Below are positions 43,193-51,932 of a stretch of 64,000 bases of DNA, in pieces (within the stretch, counting starts at the first letter, position 1; every line of letters starts with the position of its first letter). The translations under genes were made by a program, and so were the position numbers. Below the pieces are notes generated by a model that saw nothing but the letters and a program-made list of their open reading frames with translations, did not search any database and was not told the origin of the DNA. This stretch comes from Bacilliculturomica massiliensis (GTDB lineage: Bacteria; Bacillota; Clostridia; Peptostreptococcales; Anaerovoracaceae): positions 343,409 through 407,408 of the forward strand of contig NZ_LR027602.1 of NCBI RefSeq assembly GCF_900605495.1, written 5' to 3'.

Positions 43193-46084
43193 ATGGAACG
43201 AAGAAGAATCACAGCGTATATATTGTCGCTGATGATGCTTGTGACCGCCGTATTCTCCGGAATACCGGTTTCCGTCTATGCGGACGAGAGCGTGTCGAAC
43301 CGCGTGCTTCAGTCGCGTCTGACACAGACGTCTCCGGCAAAGGAAAACTACGCGCCGGGTGATATCATCCAACTGGAGGTGTCCATAGCGGCGGCGGACG
43401 GACAGCCCTATGGCGTTCGTGGATACGATAACACAATCACTGTGGACGATCGTATTTTTGAGGTAACGGGCACTACAGCCGCGGCGGCGGGTGTGGTCAT
43501 AAACGAGGACTATCTGCCGGCTTCCGGGGATCAGATACAGAAGCTGAAGTTAGTCTACTGGAACAATAACGCGCCTGTTCAGACGGGAAGTCTGACGCTG
43601 GGCGCTGTGACGCTGCGGGTAAAGAACAGCGCGGTCACGGGCAGTACGGATGTCGCACAGCAGGTGGAAGGCGTTGAGCTGACCGACGGCCTGATCCCGG
43701 CCAGCGTTCAGAGCGACAGCCTGAGCTTTGCCATCAAGGACAGCCGGGCCGCTTACCATTTCGGACTGGCTGTGAAGGGCGGAGCTGCAGAAGGTATTTA
43801 CACGCCGGGAGATACCCTGACGATCCAGTCTTTTGTGACCTCAGACGCGGTCACGGTGGAAGCCGACATGGCGACAAACGATATTCTTTACGACCCGAAT
43901 GTATTTGATCTGGTCAGCAGCCAGCCGGCTGTGGGAGTACTGTTGTCTTCGGCTGCCGAGGGCGGCCAGCGGCGGATCACGACGGTGTATAACGGCGGAG
44001 CCGCGGCGTCGGCAAGTCTGAGTCTCTGCGAGGTTACGCTGAAGGTTCGGGAGGGCGCGGCGCTGGGCGCTACGGCCATCACTCAGAAAAATCACGCAGT
44101 CTACTCCGGGGGCCTGGAGGCCACCGCTGTAACGTCGGATACTGTGAACCTGATGGTGAAACAGGCTGGCAGCGCGGTCTTTACCATGACTCCTGCCAGA
44201 TCTGAAGCGGAAAAGCCCGGATACGCTCCGGGAGAAGAAGCGACCTTTTATCTGACCGTGGATGTGGGCGCAGCTTTTTCACCCAGATTCATCCAGGGTG
44301 AGACGGCGTATGCCACGGATGTGTTTGAATTTGTGACAGTATCCGCGTTGCTGCCCGATACGCTGGTCAACCAGCGCGGCCAAAGGATCATCTGGCTCCA
44401 CCATGACCTTCAGGATACTCCGCAGACCTACAGCGGACCTGTCACACTGGGCAGCTTCACGCTCCGCGTCAAGACCGCCGCGCCGGAAGGGGCAACGTAT
44501 CTGAACATGAACGACGCGAATATTGAGGATGGGGACGGAATGCTTTACCCGGGTGAAAATATCAGCGCGCCCAGCCTGCCGGTCACGATCCAGGCGGCTG
44601 CGCAAATCGCTCTCACGGGAAATGTCACCATCGACGGGGCCGCCAGATTTGGCGAGACGCTGACAGCCAATGTGAGCGGAATCGCGCCGGCCGGTGCGAC
44701 CTGTGATCTGGCCTGGTACAGAGCGGGCGCCGCGGGGGCTGTGGCCACAGGGGCGACCTACACTCTGACTGCGGCGGACGTCGGCAAGGTGATCACGCTG
44801 AAGGCCACAGGCACGGGAGCATACACCGGCGAGCTGACCGCGGCGACCACAGTGGTGGAAAAAGCCGCTGGACCGGCGGCGCCTGCAGCGCCTGCCCTGG
44901 CATCGAAGACGGGCGCCACAGTGACTCTGACTACCGTGTCCGGACAGGAGTACCGGAAGGGAACGGACGGTCAGTGGCAGACCGATGGCGTGTTCAGCGG
45001 TCTGGCGGCTGGGACCCGGTATGAGTTCTATACGCGGGTGGCGGAGACGGGGACTCATCAGGCGGGAGCCGTGAGCCCGGCGCTGGCTGTCACGACGGAT
45101 ACCTATGCCATCCATATGGAGAGCGGCGGAACGGTCCTGACCAGCGGAGCGGTAGCTCTGAGTCTGGGAACGGCCACAGAAGACTACACGGCGGCTGAGT
45201 CTGCCACGATCACGATCAGAAACAGCGGAACGGGAACGGTGACCGGCCTGAAGGCGGCGCTGAGCGGAGTCGGAGCAAACAGCTTCACGCTGGGGACCCT
45301 GTCGGCCAATGAGATCGCCCAGGGCGCATCCGCAACCTTTACAGCCGCACCGAAGACCGGTCTGGCTGTGGGGACGCACAGGGCCACAGTGACCGTGACC
45401 GCGGACAACAGCGTGACGGAGAGCTTTGACGTGACCTTTGAGGTGACGGCGAAGGCGGCCGGCGTGGCGGTGAGCGGTACTATGAGCTTCGGAGCCGGAA
45501 AAGTGGCGCAGATCCAGGCCCTGACCGCGGCAGCCGGACTGACCATAGACGCGGCGGCTGACGGGACTGTCATCGGCGATTACACGCTGGGTGTGACGGA
45601 AGGCGTCGATGGGACGAGCAATCAGAAGTATGCGACCTTTGCGGTAACAAAGACCGGGGAAAGTAAGGCTACGGTATCCGTGAGCGTGTACGATACCGGT
45701 GCGGGACAGAACGCTAGTCTGAGCAACGTCAGTCTGACGCTGAAGGCTGACAGCCTTGACGCACAGGGTTACACATTTACGCTGAACGGCGTGGCCGCTG
45801 GCTCGTACAAGATCGTCACCTACAAGAAGAATCATACGACAGCCACGATGAACGGGGTGGCCGTTGCAGAAGCGGACATAGCGCTGGGACAGAATATGGT
45901 GATGCTTGCGGGAGATCTGGACGGGGACAATCTGATCAATATTACTGACTACGGTTTCTTGACAGGACAGTATGGTCAAACATACGAAGATTATGATTTA
46001 ACAGATGATATTACAGTAAATATTGTAGATTATGGTTTGCTTACAGGAAATTATGGAAAGGGACGAAATCTATATGAGTTTTAG
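43193..46084 (+). CDS. Three-cohesin-like plus dockerin protein (adaptor scaffoldin-like)
   Basis: 963 residues from ATG 43193 (GGAGGTGATC upstream; a longer in-frame GTG start at 43166 is less likely). After a signal peptide (residues 1-30) come three tandem domains of the cohesin pattern, about 40-185, 190-325 and 328-480. Each opens with YAPGD or YTPGD or YAPGE, has a long hydrophobic strand plus a D-x-x-x-F segment (VDDRIFEV, YDPNVFDL, YATDVFEF) and closes with LGAVTLRVK-like strands and GAT/GST turns. Then follow an Ig-like domain, an FN3-like domain, a beta-sandwich, a pre-dockerin module and a two-repeat dockerin (GDLDGDNLINITDYGFLTGQ; YDLTDDITVNIVDYGLLTGN). Cohesins plus a dockerin on one chain is the layout of adaptor scaffoldins. 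The dockerin lies in an AT-rich island. Confidence 0.78.
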   Translation: MERRRITAYILSLMMLVTAVFSGIPVSVYADESVSNRVLQSRLTQTSPAKENYAPGDIIQLEVSIAAADGQPYGVRGYDNTITVDDRIFEVTGTTAAAAGVVINEDYLPASGDQIQKLKLVYWNNNAPVQTGSLTLGAVTLRVKNSAVTGSTDVAQQVEGVELTDGLIPASVQSDSLSFAIKDSRAAYHFGLAVKGGAAEGIYTPGDTLTIQSFVTSDAVTVEADMATNDILYDPNVFDLVSSQPAVGVLLSSAAEGGQRRITTVYNGGAAASASLSLCEVTLKVREGAALGATAITQKNHAVYSGGLEATAVTSDTVNLMVKQAGSAVFTMTPARSEAEKPGYAPGEEATFYLTVDVGAAFSPRFIQGETAYATDVFEFVTVSALLPDTLVNQRGQRIIWLHHDLQDTPQTYSGPVTLGSFTLRVKTAAPEGATYLNMNDANIEDGDGMLYPGENISAPSLPVTIQAAAQIALTGNVTIDGAARFGETLTANVSGIAPAGATCDLAWYRAGAAGAVATGATYTLTAADVGKVITLKATGTGAYTGELTAATTVVEKAAGPAAPAAPALASKTGATVTLTTVSGQEYRKGTDGQWQTDGVFSGLAAGTRYEFYTRVAETGTHQAGAVSPALAVTTDTYAIHMESGGTVLTSGAVALSLGTATEDYTAAESATITIRNSGTGTVTGLKAALSGVGANSFTLGTLSANEIAQGASATFTAAPKTGLAVGTHRATVTVTADNSVTESFDVTFEVTAKAAGVAVSGTMSFGAGKVAQIQALTAAAGLTIDAAADGTVIGDYTLGVTEGVDGTSNQKYATFAVTKTGESKATVSVSVYDTGAGQNASLSNVSLTLKADSLDAQGYTFTLNGVAAGSYKIVTYKKNHTTATMNGVAVAEADIALGQNMVMLAGDLDGDNLINITDYGFLTGQYGQTYEDYDLTDDITVNIVDYGLLTGNYGKGRNLYEF

Positions 46085-46900
46085 GGCAGGAAAGGAAATG
46101 TTATGAAAAAAAGATTCTTTTCTATTCTGATGTCCATTTGTCTGGTGCTGCAGTTATGCGGCACCGGATCGGTGACATGGGCGGCAAATCCCGCAGACAT
46201 TAATAGTTCCTGGATTAAGGACAGCTTGGAGGGATTTAAGGGAATAGTTGTTGAACGTGAAGTGGTGGATGAAGCAAATAAAGTATTTTCTATTACATAT
46301 TATGCATATGATTTCAGAGCCAATACCATGGTGTGTAATCTGGAATGGGATACCAATATCGTAGCGCCATATACCACAAAGGCGGTAGCGATGGGGGAAG
46401 AGAGCGAGATGGCACTGGTGCCGGGAACCAGTGCCGAGATTGCCAATATGTTTGCATCTGACTTGGGTGTAGCTGTCGGATACAAGCATTATCGAAATGG
46501 TACAATGTCGTCCCAGAAAAAAATGGTGGAGGTTATTGGAAATGATGGATTTCTGATTTATCCTGCGACACATATTGATGTTGATGCGGGGTGGCTTAAC
46601 CTCGATATCGGTTCAAATATTTCCTGCACATGGCAGACGCAGTTTGATCAGATCGAGGGGCAGAGGTATTGGGGAGCTGTCAGCAAAGATACCGTTCCGG
46701 GAGCAAACTTTACAGACAAAGAAGATTACTCATTAGGCTATGGAATCGTGACCGTGTATTTCCAGGTGCAGGGCGATCATTCTTTGAGTGACGTGACACA
46801 GGAAGTCATTCATCCAAATGCGGATCTGGCGGCCAATCCAGCGGTCAGCGGCGCATACATGGGGTGTGATGGAATCGTCACACATGACATCTACTATACG
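45935..46900. other. AT-rich island across a gene junction (C)
   Basis: G+C falls to about a third in sampled lines (19 of 60 at 45961 and at 46081). It covers the dockerin end of 43193-46084, the 18-nt gap and the first 267 or so codons of 46103-50296, then returns sharply to GC-rich sequence. Confidence 0.75.
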
Positions 46901-49900
46901 GGTTTCCCGACCCCGGCGGCAGCTCCGACCAACGTAACAGTGTCGGCGAATCCGACCCAGATCGTCAGCGGCGGGACTGCAACCATCACAGCGGGAGCAG
47001 ACGCGCCTGCAGACGGCGGGACCCTGAGCTATGCGCTGTATTCCAACGCTTCGGACAGCACGTCCGGAGGCACGCTGGTGACGGACTTCCAGGCGGGAAC
47101 GACCTTTTCTGTTACTCCTTCCACCGATACTTACTATTATGTGGTGGCGAAGAACACGAAGACAGAGGGCGGAGAAGAGACGACCGCAACTGCCACGTCT
47201 GCATCGACGGCCAAGGTATCGGTCCTGCAGTCCATCAGCGCAGTCACCGTGCCCATCGAGGCGCCGGTGACGGGAAACACCCCTCAGGCGTCCATCGCGG
47301 CCACGGAACAGTACACGGGCAGCATCGCCTGGACGCCCGCGGACAATCCCTTTAAGGGAACCGCAGACTACACCGCCACGGTGACGCTGGCGGCGAAGGA
47401 GGGCTATCTGTTCGACAACGCGGCGCTGACGGCGATCACCGTGAACGGCTCGACGGCAGTCAGGAATGCGGCTTTCGCGGAGAACAACAGGAAGCTGACC
47501 TTCGACGCGTCCTTCCCCACCACAGGAAAGAGCGCGGCTCAGCTGGTGGCGGAGGCCAAGGCAGCAGTGCAGAGCGCGGCGGCGGGGACCTTCAATGTGG
47601 ATGAGATCGTCACCAAACCGGGGACGGCTGAAGCGGCGGACAACACCACCCCGGCGGAGATCAAAAGGCTGCTGGAGACAAAACTGGGAACCATCGTGAC
47701 CAACGGCGTGACCGTGACGGTGGGAACGCCGAACATTACCAAGGCGGCCGTACCGGGCAGGCCGGGAGGCAATGTGAACGGCGAGGACGGGACGTACAGC
47801 GCGGTGATCACGCTGAGCAGCGGCGCCGCCAGCGATACGGTGACGGTGAACGGAACCATCGTGGCTCAGGCGGCCTCGAAGAAGGCGCAGAATCAGGCGG
47901 CGGTGAACACAGCTGTGACGGCCATCGAGGCAGCGGCCTATCCGGCGGTGAACATGGCGGACAAGAATACGGCGGCGCTGCTGAAGGCAGAGGTGGAACG
48001 GATCCTTGCGGGTCTGGAACTGCCCGAGGGCGTCACGACGACGGTAACGGGTTCCCTGACGGCGGCTATCGGCGGAACCTACGCCAATCCGGCGGGAACG
48101 CCGGGGACCTATACCTTCACGGTGGAAGCGTCCAAAGGAACGGTCACGCCAGAGGGCGAGGACATGAATACGGACTACAAGATGACGAAGACCAGCCGGG
48201 AGCTGACGGTGACCATCACGCCGACGCCCTTCACCGCCCAGGTGACGGGAGAGGGAAGCGTGAAGACCACGGCAGGTTTTGAACAGCTGCTGGTGAACTG
48301 GACCGCGCCCAAGACCAACGGTGTGCCGGTGAGCGGCTACAAGCTGACGGTGAAGGACGCGTCCGGAAACGTGGTCACCGGATACGACAAGAAGGACATG
48401 GGAACGGCCACCTCCGCGACGGTGAAGAACCTGACCAACGGGACCGCCTATAGGATCGAAGTGGAAGTGAGCTTTGCCAGCCTGCTGGATCCGGTGACCC
48501 TGACGGGTACGGGAAGTCCGGTGGCGGGAGACCCGAAACCCATCACCCTGCACCCGGCGAAGACGGAGGACGGTTCGGTGACGGGACCGGCGGTAGGGAC
48601 CGTGAAGCTGGCGCTGGCGGACGGAACGGAGATCGATCCTTCCGAGGTGCGGGAGAACTTCGATGTGAAGCTGTACGCGGTGCCGAAGCCGGGCTACAGA
48701 TTCGTGAAGTGGGAGAGAGTGAAGGGGATCGACCCTGCGCCGGAGAGCCCGCTGCTTACCGAGACCTATTCCTTTGAGGACACCAACGGGGAATACACCC
48801 AGAATCCGCTGACCATCAAGGTGACGGAGACCTCGGAGTTTACGCCGGTGTTTGCGGAGACGGCCGGCATCGCCACCACGGCGCCGGCCCTGCAGCAGCT
48901 GCTGGTGAATCTGCCGGAGGGGCGCAGACTGATCCAGGAGAACACAGAAGCGGAGGATTACGACGCCTTCAACAGCCTGGTGCCCAACTATACGCTGTAT
49001 CTGACGAAGGACGAGGATCGGATCGAGCTGCAGCCCTTCTTCAACTCGTCGAAGTACGACGTGACCATCAGCGGCCAGGCCATCGCCACGACCGCGGCGG
49101 TGGGAGCGGTGGACGATGTGGACCGCACGGGAACCACCTTCGGCGCCATCGTAGCCGACGGGACCGTCATCCCCATCGTGGTGACGGATCAGAAGGACGC
49201 GGCGAAGACGACGACCTACAACATCACCATACGAATCGTGGAGAAGAATCCGCAGATGCTGCTGGAGCTGGACGCGGCGGTGGGGACGAAGATCTCCATG
49301 CTGAACGTGAAGGCGGCCAACGCGGCCTTCCTGTCCGGCGTGTTCACCATCGATCTGAACAACGATGTGAGCGTGGACACGGCGACCATATCGGGATTTG
49401 AGGGATTTGGAAGAGAGAGCGGGATGGTGCTTGCAGACGGGGAATACGCCACGGCAGCAGACATCTGCAAGAACCTGAGTCCCACGGTGAAGATCGAGAG
49501 CCTGAAGGTGAGCAACGGAGGAAAGACGCTGCAGGTGACCTTTGCCTCGGCGGACGGAACGCCGGTGATCACCACGGACGATCAGGCGATCCTGTTCAAG
49601 CTGTTCCTGGTGAAGACAGACGCGTCGAACACGAACAACGACACGGACGCGCAGCTGCTGCAGACCATGGAGATCAACAAGGCGGCTGGAAACAACGCCA
49701 TGAGCGAGAAGTTCTTCAGCGATACGATGAACTACGTGGAGGAAGTGAACGGAGCGGCGGCGACGCCGGTGGAGGAACAGGACCGGCTGGTGGTGCTGAA
49801 GCTGGCGGACAAGTACGTGATCGTGGGCTATGTGACGGCGCGTCCGAACAACGAGAGAGTGTACTTTAACGTGGTGGACGTGCTGAACGGAGCCAACGAG

Positions 49901-50296
49901 CAGCTCAACGACGCGAAGCTGTTTTTGGAGGAGCATGGAAAGCTGCTGTACCGGGCGGGTCAGGGCGAATACATGCTGGAGATCAGATCGCCGGGCTTCC
50001 TGGCGCAGACGACGAATAAGCTGACGGTGGCGACGGAAGGAGTGGATCTGAACGCGATGACGCTGATCGCGGGAGATGTGAACGACGACGGAGTCATCGA
50101 CGCGGCGGACCGTACGGCGCTGGTGAACGCGCTGGGCGGAACGGTAGTGGCCGGAGACCTGACGGACATCGGCGGCTACGTGCTGGGAGACGATGGAGCG
50201 GTGAAAACGTACGCGGACCTGAACGACGACGGGGTGGTGAATGCGCTGGATCTGGGCAAGGTGCTGCGGGGCATCACCATCATGAAGACGAAGTAA
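46103..50296 (+). CDS. Large dockerin-bearing surface protein
   Basis: 1397 residues. A signal peptide (residues 1-29) precedes an AT-rich-encoded N-terminal domain (about 30-270) with cohesin-like traits (FSITYYAYDF; MVCNLEWDTNIV). Then come an Ig-like domain, an Ala-rich repeat pair (LVAEAKAAVQSAAAG; ALLKAEVERILAGLELPE), an FN3-like domain (SGYKLTVKDASGNVVTGYDK), an InlB-type repeat, a cadherin-like beta-sandwich, a cohesin-like domain (about 1050-1200), a pre-dockerin module and a classical dockerin (GDVNDDGVIDAADRTALVNA; ADLNDDGVVNALDLGKVLRG). It is the full-length paralogue of the truncated gene at the window start. It sits 18 nt after the adaptor gene with RBS AGGAAAGGAA. No catalytic motif seen. 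Confidence 0.85.
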   Translation: MKKRFFSILMSICLVLQLCGTGSVTWAANPADINSSWIKDSLEGFKGIVVEREVVDEANKVFSITYYAYDFRANTMVCNLEWDTNIVAPYTTKAVAMGEESEMALVPGTSAEIANMFASDLGVAVGYKHYRNGTMSSQKKMVEVIGNDGFLIYPATHIDVDAGWLNLDIGSNISCTWQTQFDQIEGQRYWGAVSKDTVPGANFTDKEDYSLGYGIVTVYFQVQGDHSLSDVTQEVIHPNADLAANPAVSGAYMGCDGIVTHDIYYTGFPTPAAAPTNVTVSANPTQIVSGGTATITAGADAPADGGTLSYALYSNASDSTSGGTLVTDFQAGTTFSVTPSTDTYYYVVAKNTKTEGGEETTATATSASTAKVSVLQSISAVTVPIEAPVTGNTPQASIAATEQYTGSIAWTPADNPFKGTADYTATVTLAAKEGYLFDNAALTAITVNGSTAVRNAAFAENNRKLTFDASFPTTGKSAAQLVAEAKAAVQSAAAGTFNVDEIVTKPGTAEAADNTTPAEIKRLLETKLGTIVTNGVTVTVGTPNITKAAVPGRPGGNVNGEDGTYSAVITLSSGAASDTVTVNGTIVAQAASKKAQNQAAVNTAVTAIEAAAYPAVNMADKNTAALLKAEVERILAGLELPEGVTTTVTGSLTAAIGGTYANPAGTPGTYTFTVEASKGTVTPEGEDMNTDYKMTKTSRELTVTITPTPFTAQVTGEGSVKTTAGFEQLLVNWTAPKTNGVPVSGYKLTVKDASGNVVTGYDKKDMGTATSATVKNLTNGTAYRIEVEVSFASLLDPVTLTGTGSPVAGDPKPITLHPAKTEDGSVTGPAVGTVKLALADGTEIDPSEVRENFDVKLYAVPKPGYRFVKWERVKGIDPAPESPLLTETYSFEDTNGEYTQNPLTIKVTETSEFTPVFAETAGIATTAPALQQLLVNLPEGRRLIQENTEAEDYDAFNSLVPNYTLYLTKDEDRIELQPFFNSSKYDVTISGQAIATTAAVGAVDDVDRTGTTFGAIVADGTVIPIVVTDQKDAAKTTTYNITIRIVEKNPQMLLELDAAVGTKISMLNVKAANAAFLSGVFTIDLNNDVSVDTATISGFEGFGRESGMVLADGEYATAADICKNLSPTVKIESLKVSNGGKTLQVTFASADGTPVITTDDQAILFKLFLVKTDASNTNNDTDAQLLQTMEINKAAGNNAMSEKFFSDTMNYVEEVNGAAATPVEEQDRLVVLKLADKYVIVGYVTARPNNERVYFNVVDVLNGANEQLNDAKLFLEEHGKLLYRAGQGEYMLEIRSPGFLAQTTNKLTVATEGVDLNAMTLIAGDVNDDGVIDAADRTALVNALGGTVVAGDLTDIGGYVLGDDGAVKTYADLNDDGVVNALDLGKVLRGITIMKTK

Positions 50297-50615
50297 GAGG
50301 ACCGTTGAAGGGTCAAATGACAGAGAAACGGTAAGAAAAGCAAACGGCAGGCCGAACGGAGGGCATCCGCGGGAGACCGCTGGCTGTCCGCGGCAGGCCG
50401 CAAACGGAAAGGCGGAACGTCTCCTGAGGAAAGGAGACGTTCCCGCAGTTCCGTAAAGACCGGGAGAAGAAGGAAACGAGAGCGGTCGGGATCGATCCTG
50501 TCGGGAGTGTATGCGTTTCGGCAGGAGGACAGAGACCGACGCATCTGGACAGCAAAACAAAGTGGAACAGAGAGAAACAGGCAAAGCCGGGCAGACGGCA
50601 GAAAGGGAGAAGGAC
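50297..50615. other. 320-bp gap before anchor 3, with hairpin
   Basis: No gene is supported. The hairpin GGAACGTCTCCT/AGGAGACGTTCC (50414-50425 and 50432-50443) extends with a bulge to about 50412-50446 and has no U-run. It occupies the same relative place as the hairpin at 2352-2385. No convincing promoter was found. Confidence 0.55.
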
Positions 50616-51917
50616 ATGAGACGAAGAATACTGGCGCTGCTGCTGTGTCTGGTCGTGGCGGGGAGCCTGGGCAGCATCCGGGCGTCCGCAGCGGGATCCT
50701 ACGGGGGGGCGATCCGGCTGGAGGCGGAGCGAAAGGGACAGCAGCTGCTGGTGACGGTCAGCGGAGACGGAGTGACCATGAACGCCATGCAGTTTTTGGT
50801 GGCCTACGACAAGGGGCAGCTGGCCCCATCCAACTATGAAAATAACACGGCGGCAAGCAGTGTGAGACATATGACAAGGTATATTGAAACGCTCTACGAC
50901 GCGGAGGACAACCCGGGCGGCTGGCTTGTGAGCAACGCCAGTCTGGACAGCGAAAAGGGACAGGTGGAATACGTGCTGTCCGTGGCGCCGGAATCGGCGG
51001 GGAGAGGATCGGATGCGGAGGGCTACGTGAGACTGTCGAAGCAGGATCTGCTGGTGATGAGCTTTCAGATCCAAAGCGGCGTGACCCTGGGGGAAGACTG
51101 CCTGCGCGTGGGAAGCAGCCCGTCGGTGCCGGAGGGAGCGGTAATCGCGGCGAAGGAAGGCGGAGAAGAAGCGGAGCTGAGCGGAAGGGAACTGGTGGCC
51201 ATCGATCTGTCGAAGGTGGCGTCGGGCGGTTCGGGATCGGGAGACGGGTCCGGCAGCGGAAGCGGATCCGGCGGCAATGAGGGGGGAAGCGGCGCCGGAA
51301 CCCCCGGCGACAAGCCCAACGGATCGGGGACCGGCGGATTCGGCGGTCCATCGGAGCCGGGAACCACCGGCCCGGCAGAGGAGGAAACGCCGGCCGGGAA
51401 GGCGGCGTTTTCCGACCTGGAGGGCCACTGGGCGAAAACCAGCATCGAAAAGCTGGTGAAGCGGCAGATCCTCTCCGGCTATGCCGACGGAACCTTCCGT
51501 CCGGAAGCCGGCCTGACCCGGGGCGAATTCGCGGCGGCTCTGCAAAAGGCCATGGGACTGCCAGCCGGCGCCGGGGAGACCTTTTCCGACTGCCGGGGCC
51601 ACTGGGCCTCGGCGGCGGTGAACGCCTGCTATGAGGCGGGCTATGTGTCCGGTACGGGAGCCGGGCGTTTCTCCCCGGATCAGGGGATCACCCGGGAGGA
51701 ACTGACGACGATCCTGGCGAAGGTCCGGGGCCTGACGCCGGAGAGCAGCGCCGCCTTTACAGACCGGGCCGCCATGGCGGACTGGTCTGCAGGCTGCATC
51801 GGCGCGGCGGCAAAGGCAGGACTGGTGAGCGGCTATGCAGACGGGAGCTTTCGGCCCGGGGCTGCGGTGAACCGGGCGGAGATGGCGCAGATGATCGTGA
51901 ATCTGCTGGAACAGTAA
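50616..51917 (+). CDS. Cohesin-like/SLH cell-surface anchor protein 3
   Basis: 433 residues from ATG 50616, chosen for AGGGAGAAGG upstream and the signal peptide MRRRILALLLCLVVAGSLGS. The cohesin-like domain spans about 28-210 (QLLVTVSGDGVTMNAMQFLV; AYDKGQLAPSNYENN) and is clearly related to that of 2450-3838, including the YVLSVAPES and DAEGYV stretches. A Gly/Ser/Pro linker follows (about 212-290), then three SLH repeats (LEGHWAKTSIEKLVKRQILS; CRGHWASAAVNACYEAG; MADWSAGCIGAAAKAG). It is the anchor of the second paralogous cassette, with the peptidase-dockerin gene 15 nt downstream. Confidence 0.87.
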   Translation: MRRRILALLLCLVVAGSLGSIRASAAGSYGGAIRLEAERKGQQLLVTVSGDGVTMNAMQFLVAYDKGQLAPSNYENNTAASSVRHMTRYIETLYDAEDNPGGWLVSNASLDSEKGQVEYVLSVAPESAGRGSDAEGYVRLSKQDLLVMSFQIQSGVTLGEDCLRVGSSPSVPEGAVIAAKEGGEEAELSGRELVAIDLSKVASGGSGSGDGSGSGSGSGGNEGGSGAGTPGDKPNGSGTGGFGGPSEPGTTGPAEEETPAGKAAFSDLEGHWAKTSIEKLVKRQILSGYADGTFRPEAGLTRGEFAAALQKAMGLPAGAGETFSDCRGHWASAAVNACYEAGYVSGTGAGRFSPDQGITREELTTILAKVRGLTPESSAAFTDRAAMADWSAGCIGAAAKAGLVSGYADGSFRPGAAVNRAEMAQMIVNLLEQ

Positions 51918-51932
51918 AAGGAAACGGAATCG

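Noticed and set aside
46733-50677. A 1314-codon open frame on the minus strand, and others such as 52518-55178
   Set aside because: They lie antisense to clearly coding surface genes, are rich in Arg/His/Leu from GC-rich complement codons, and show no domain motifs or RBS. They are shadows of GC-biased third positions.
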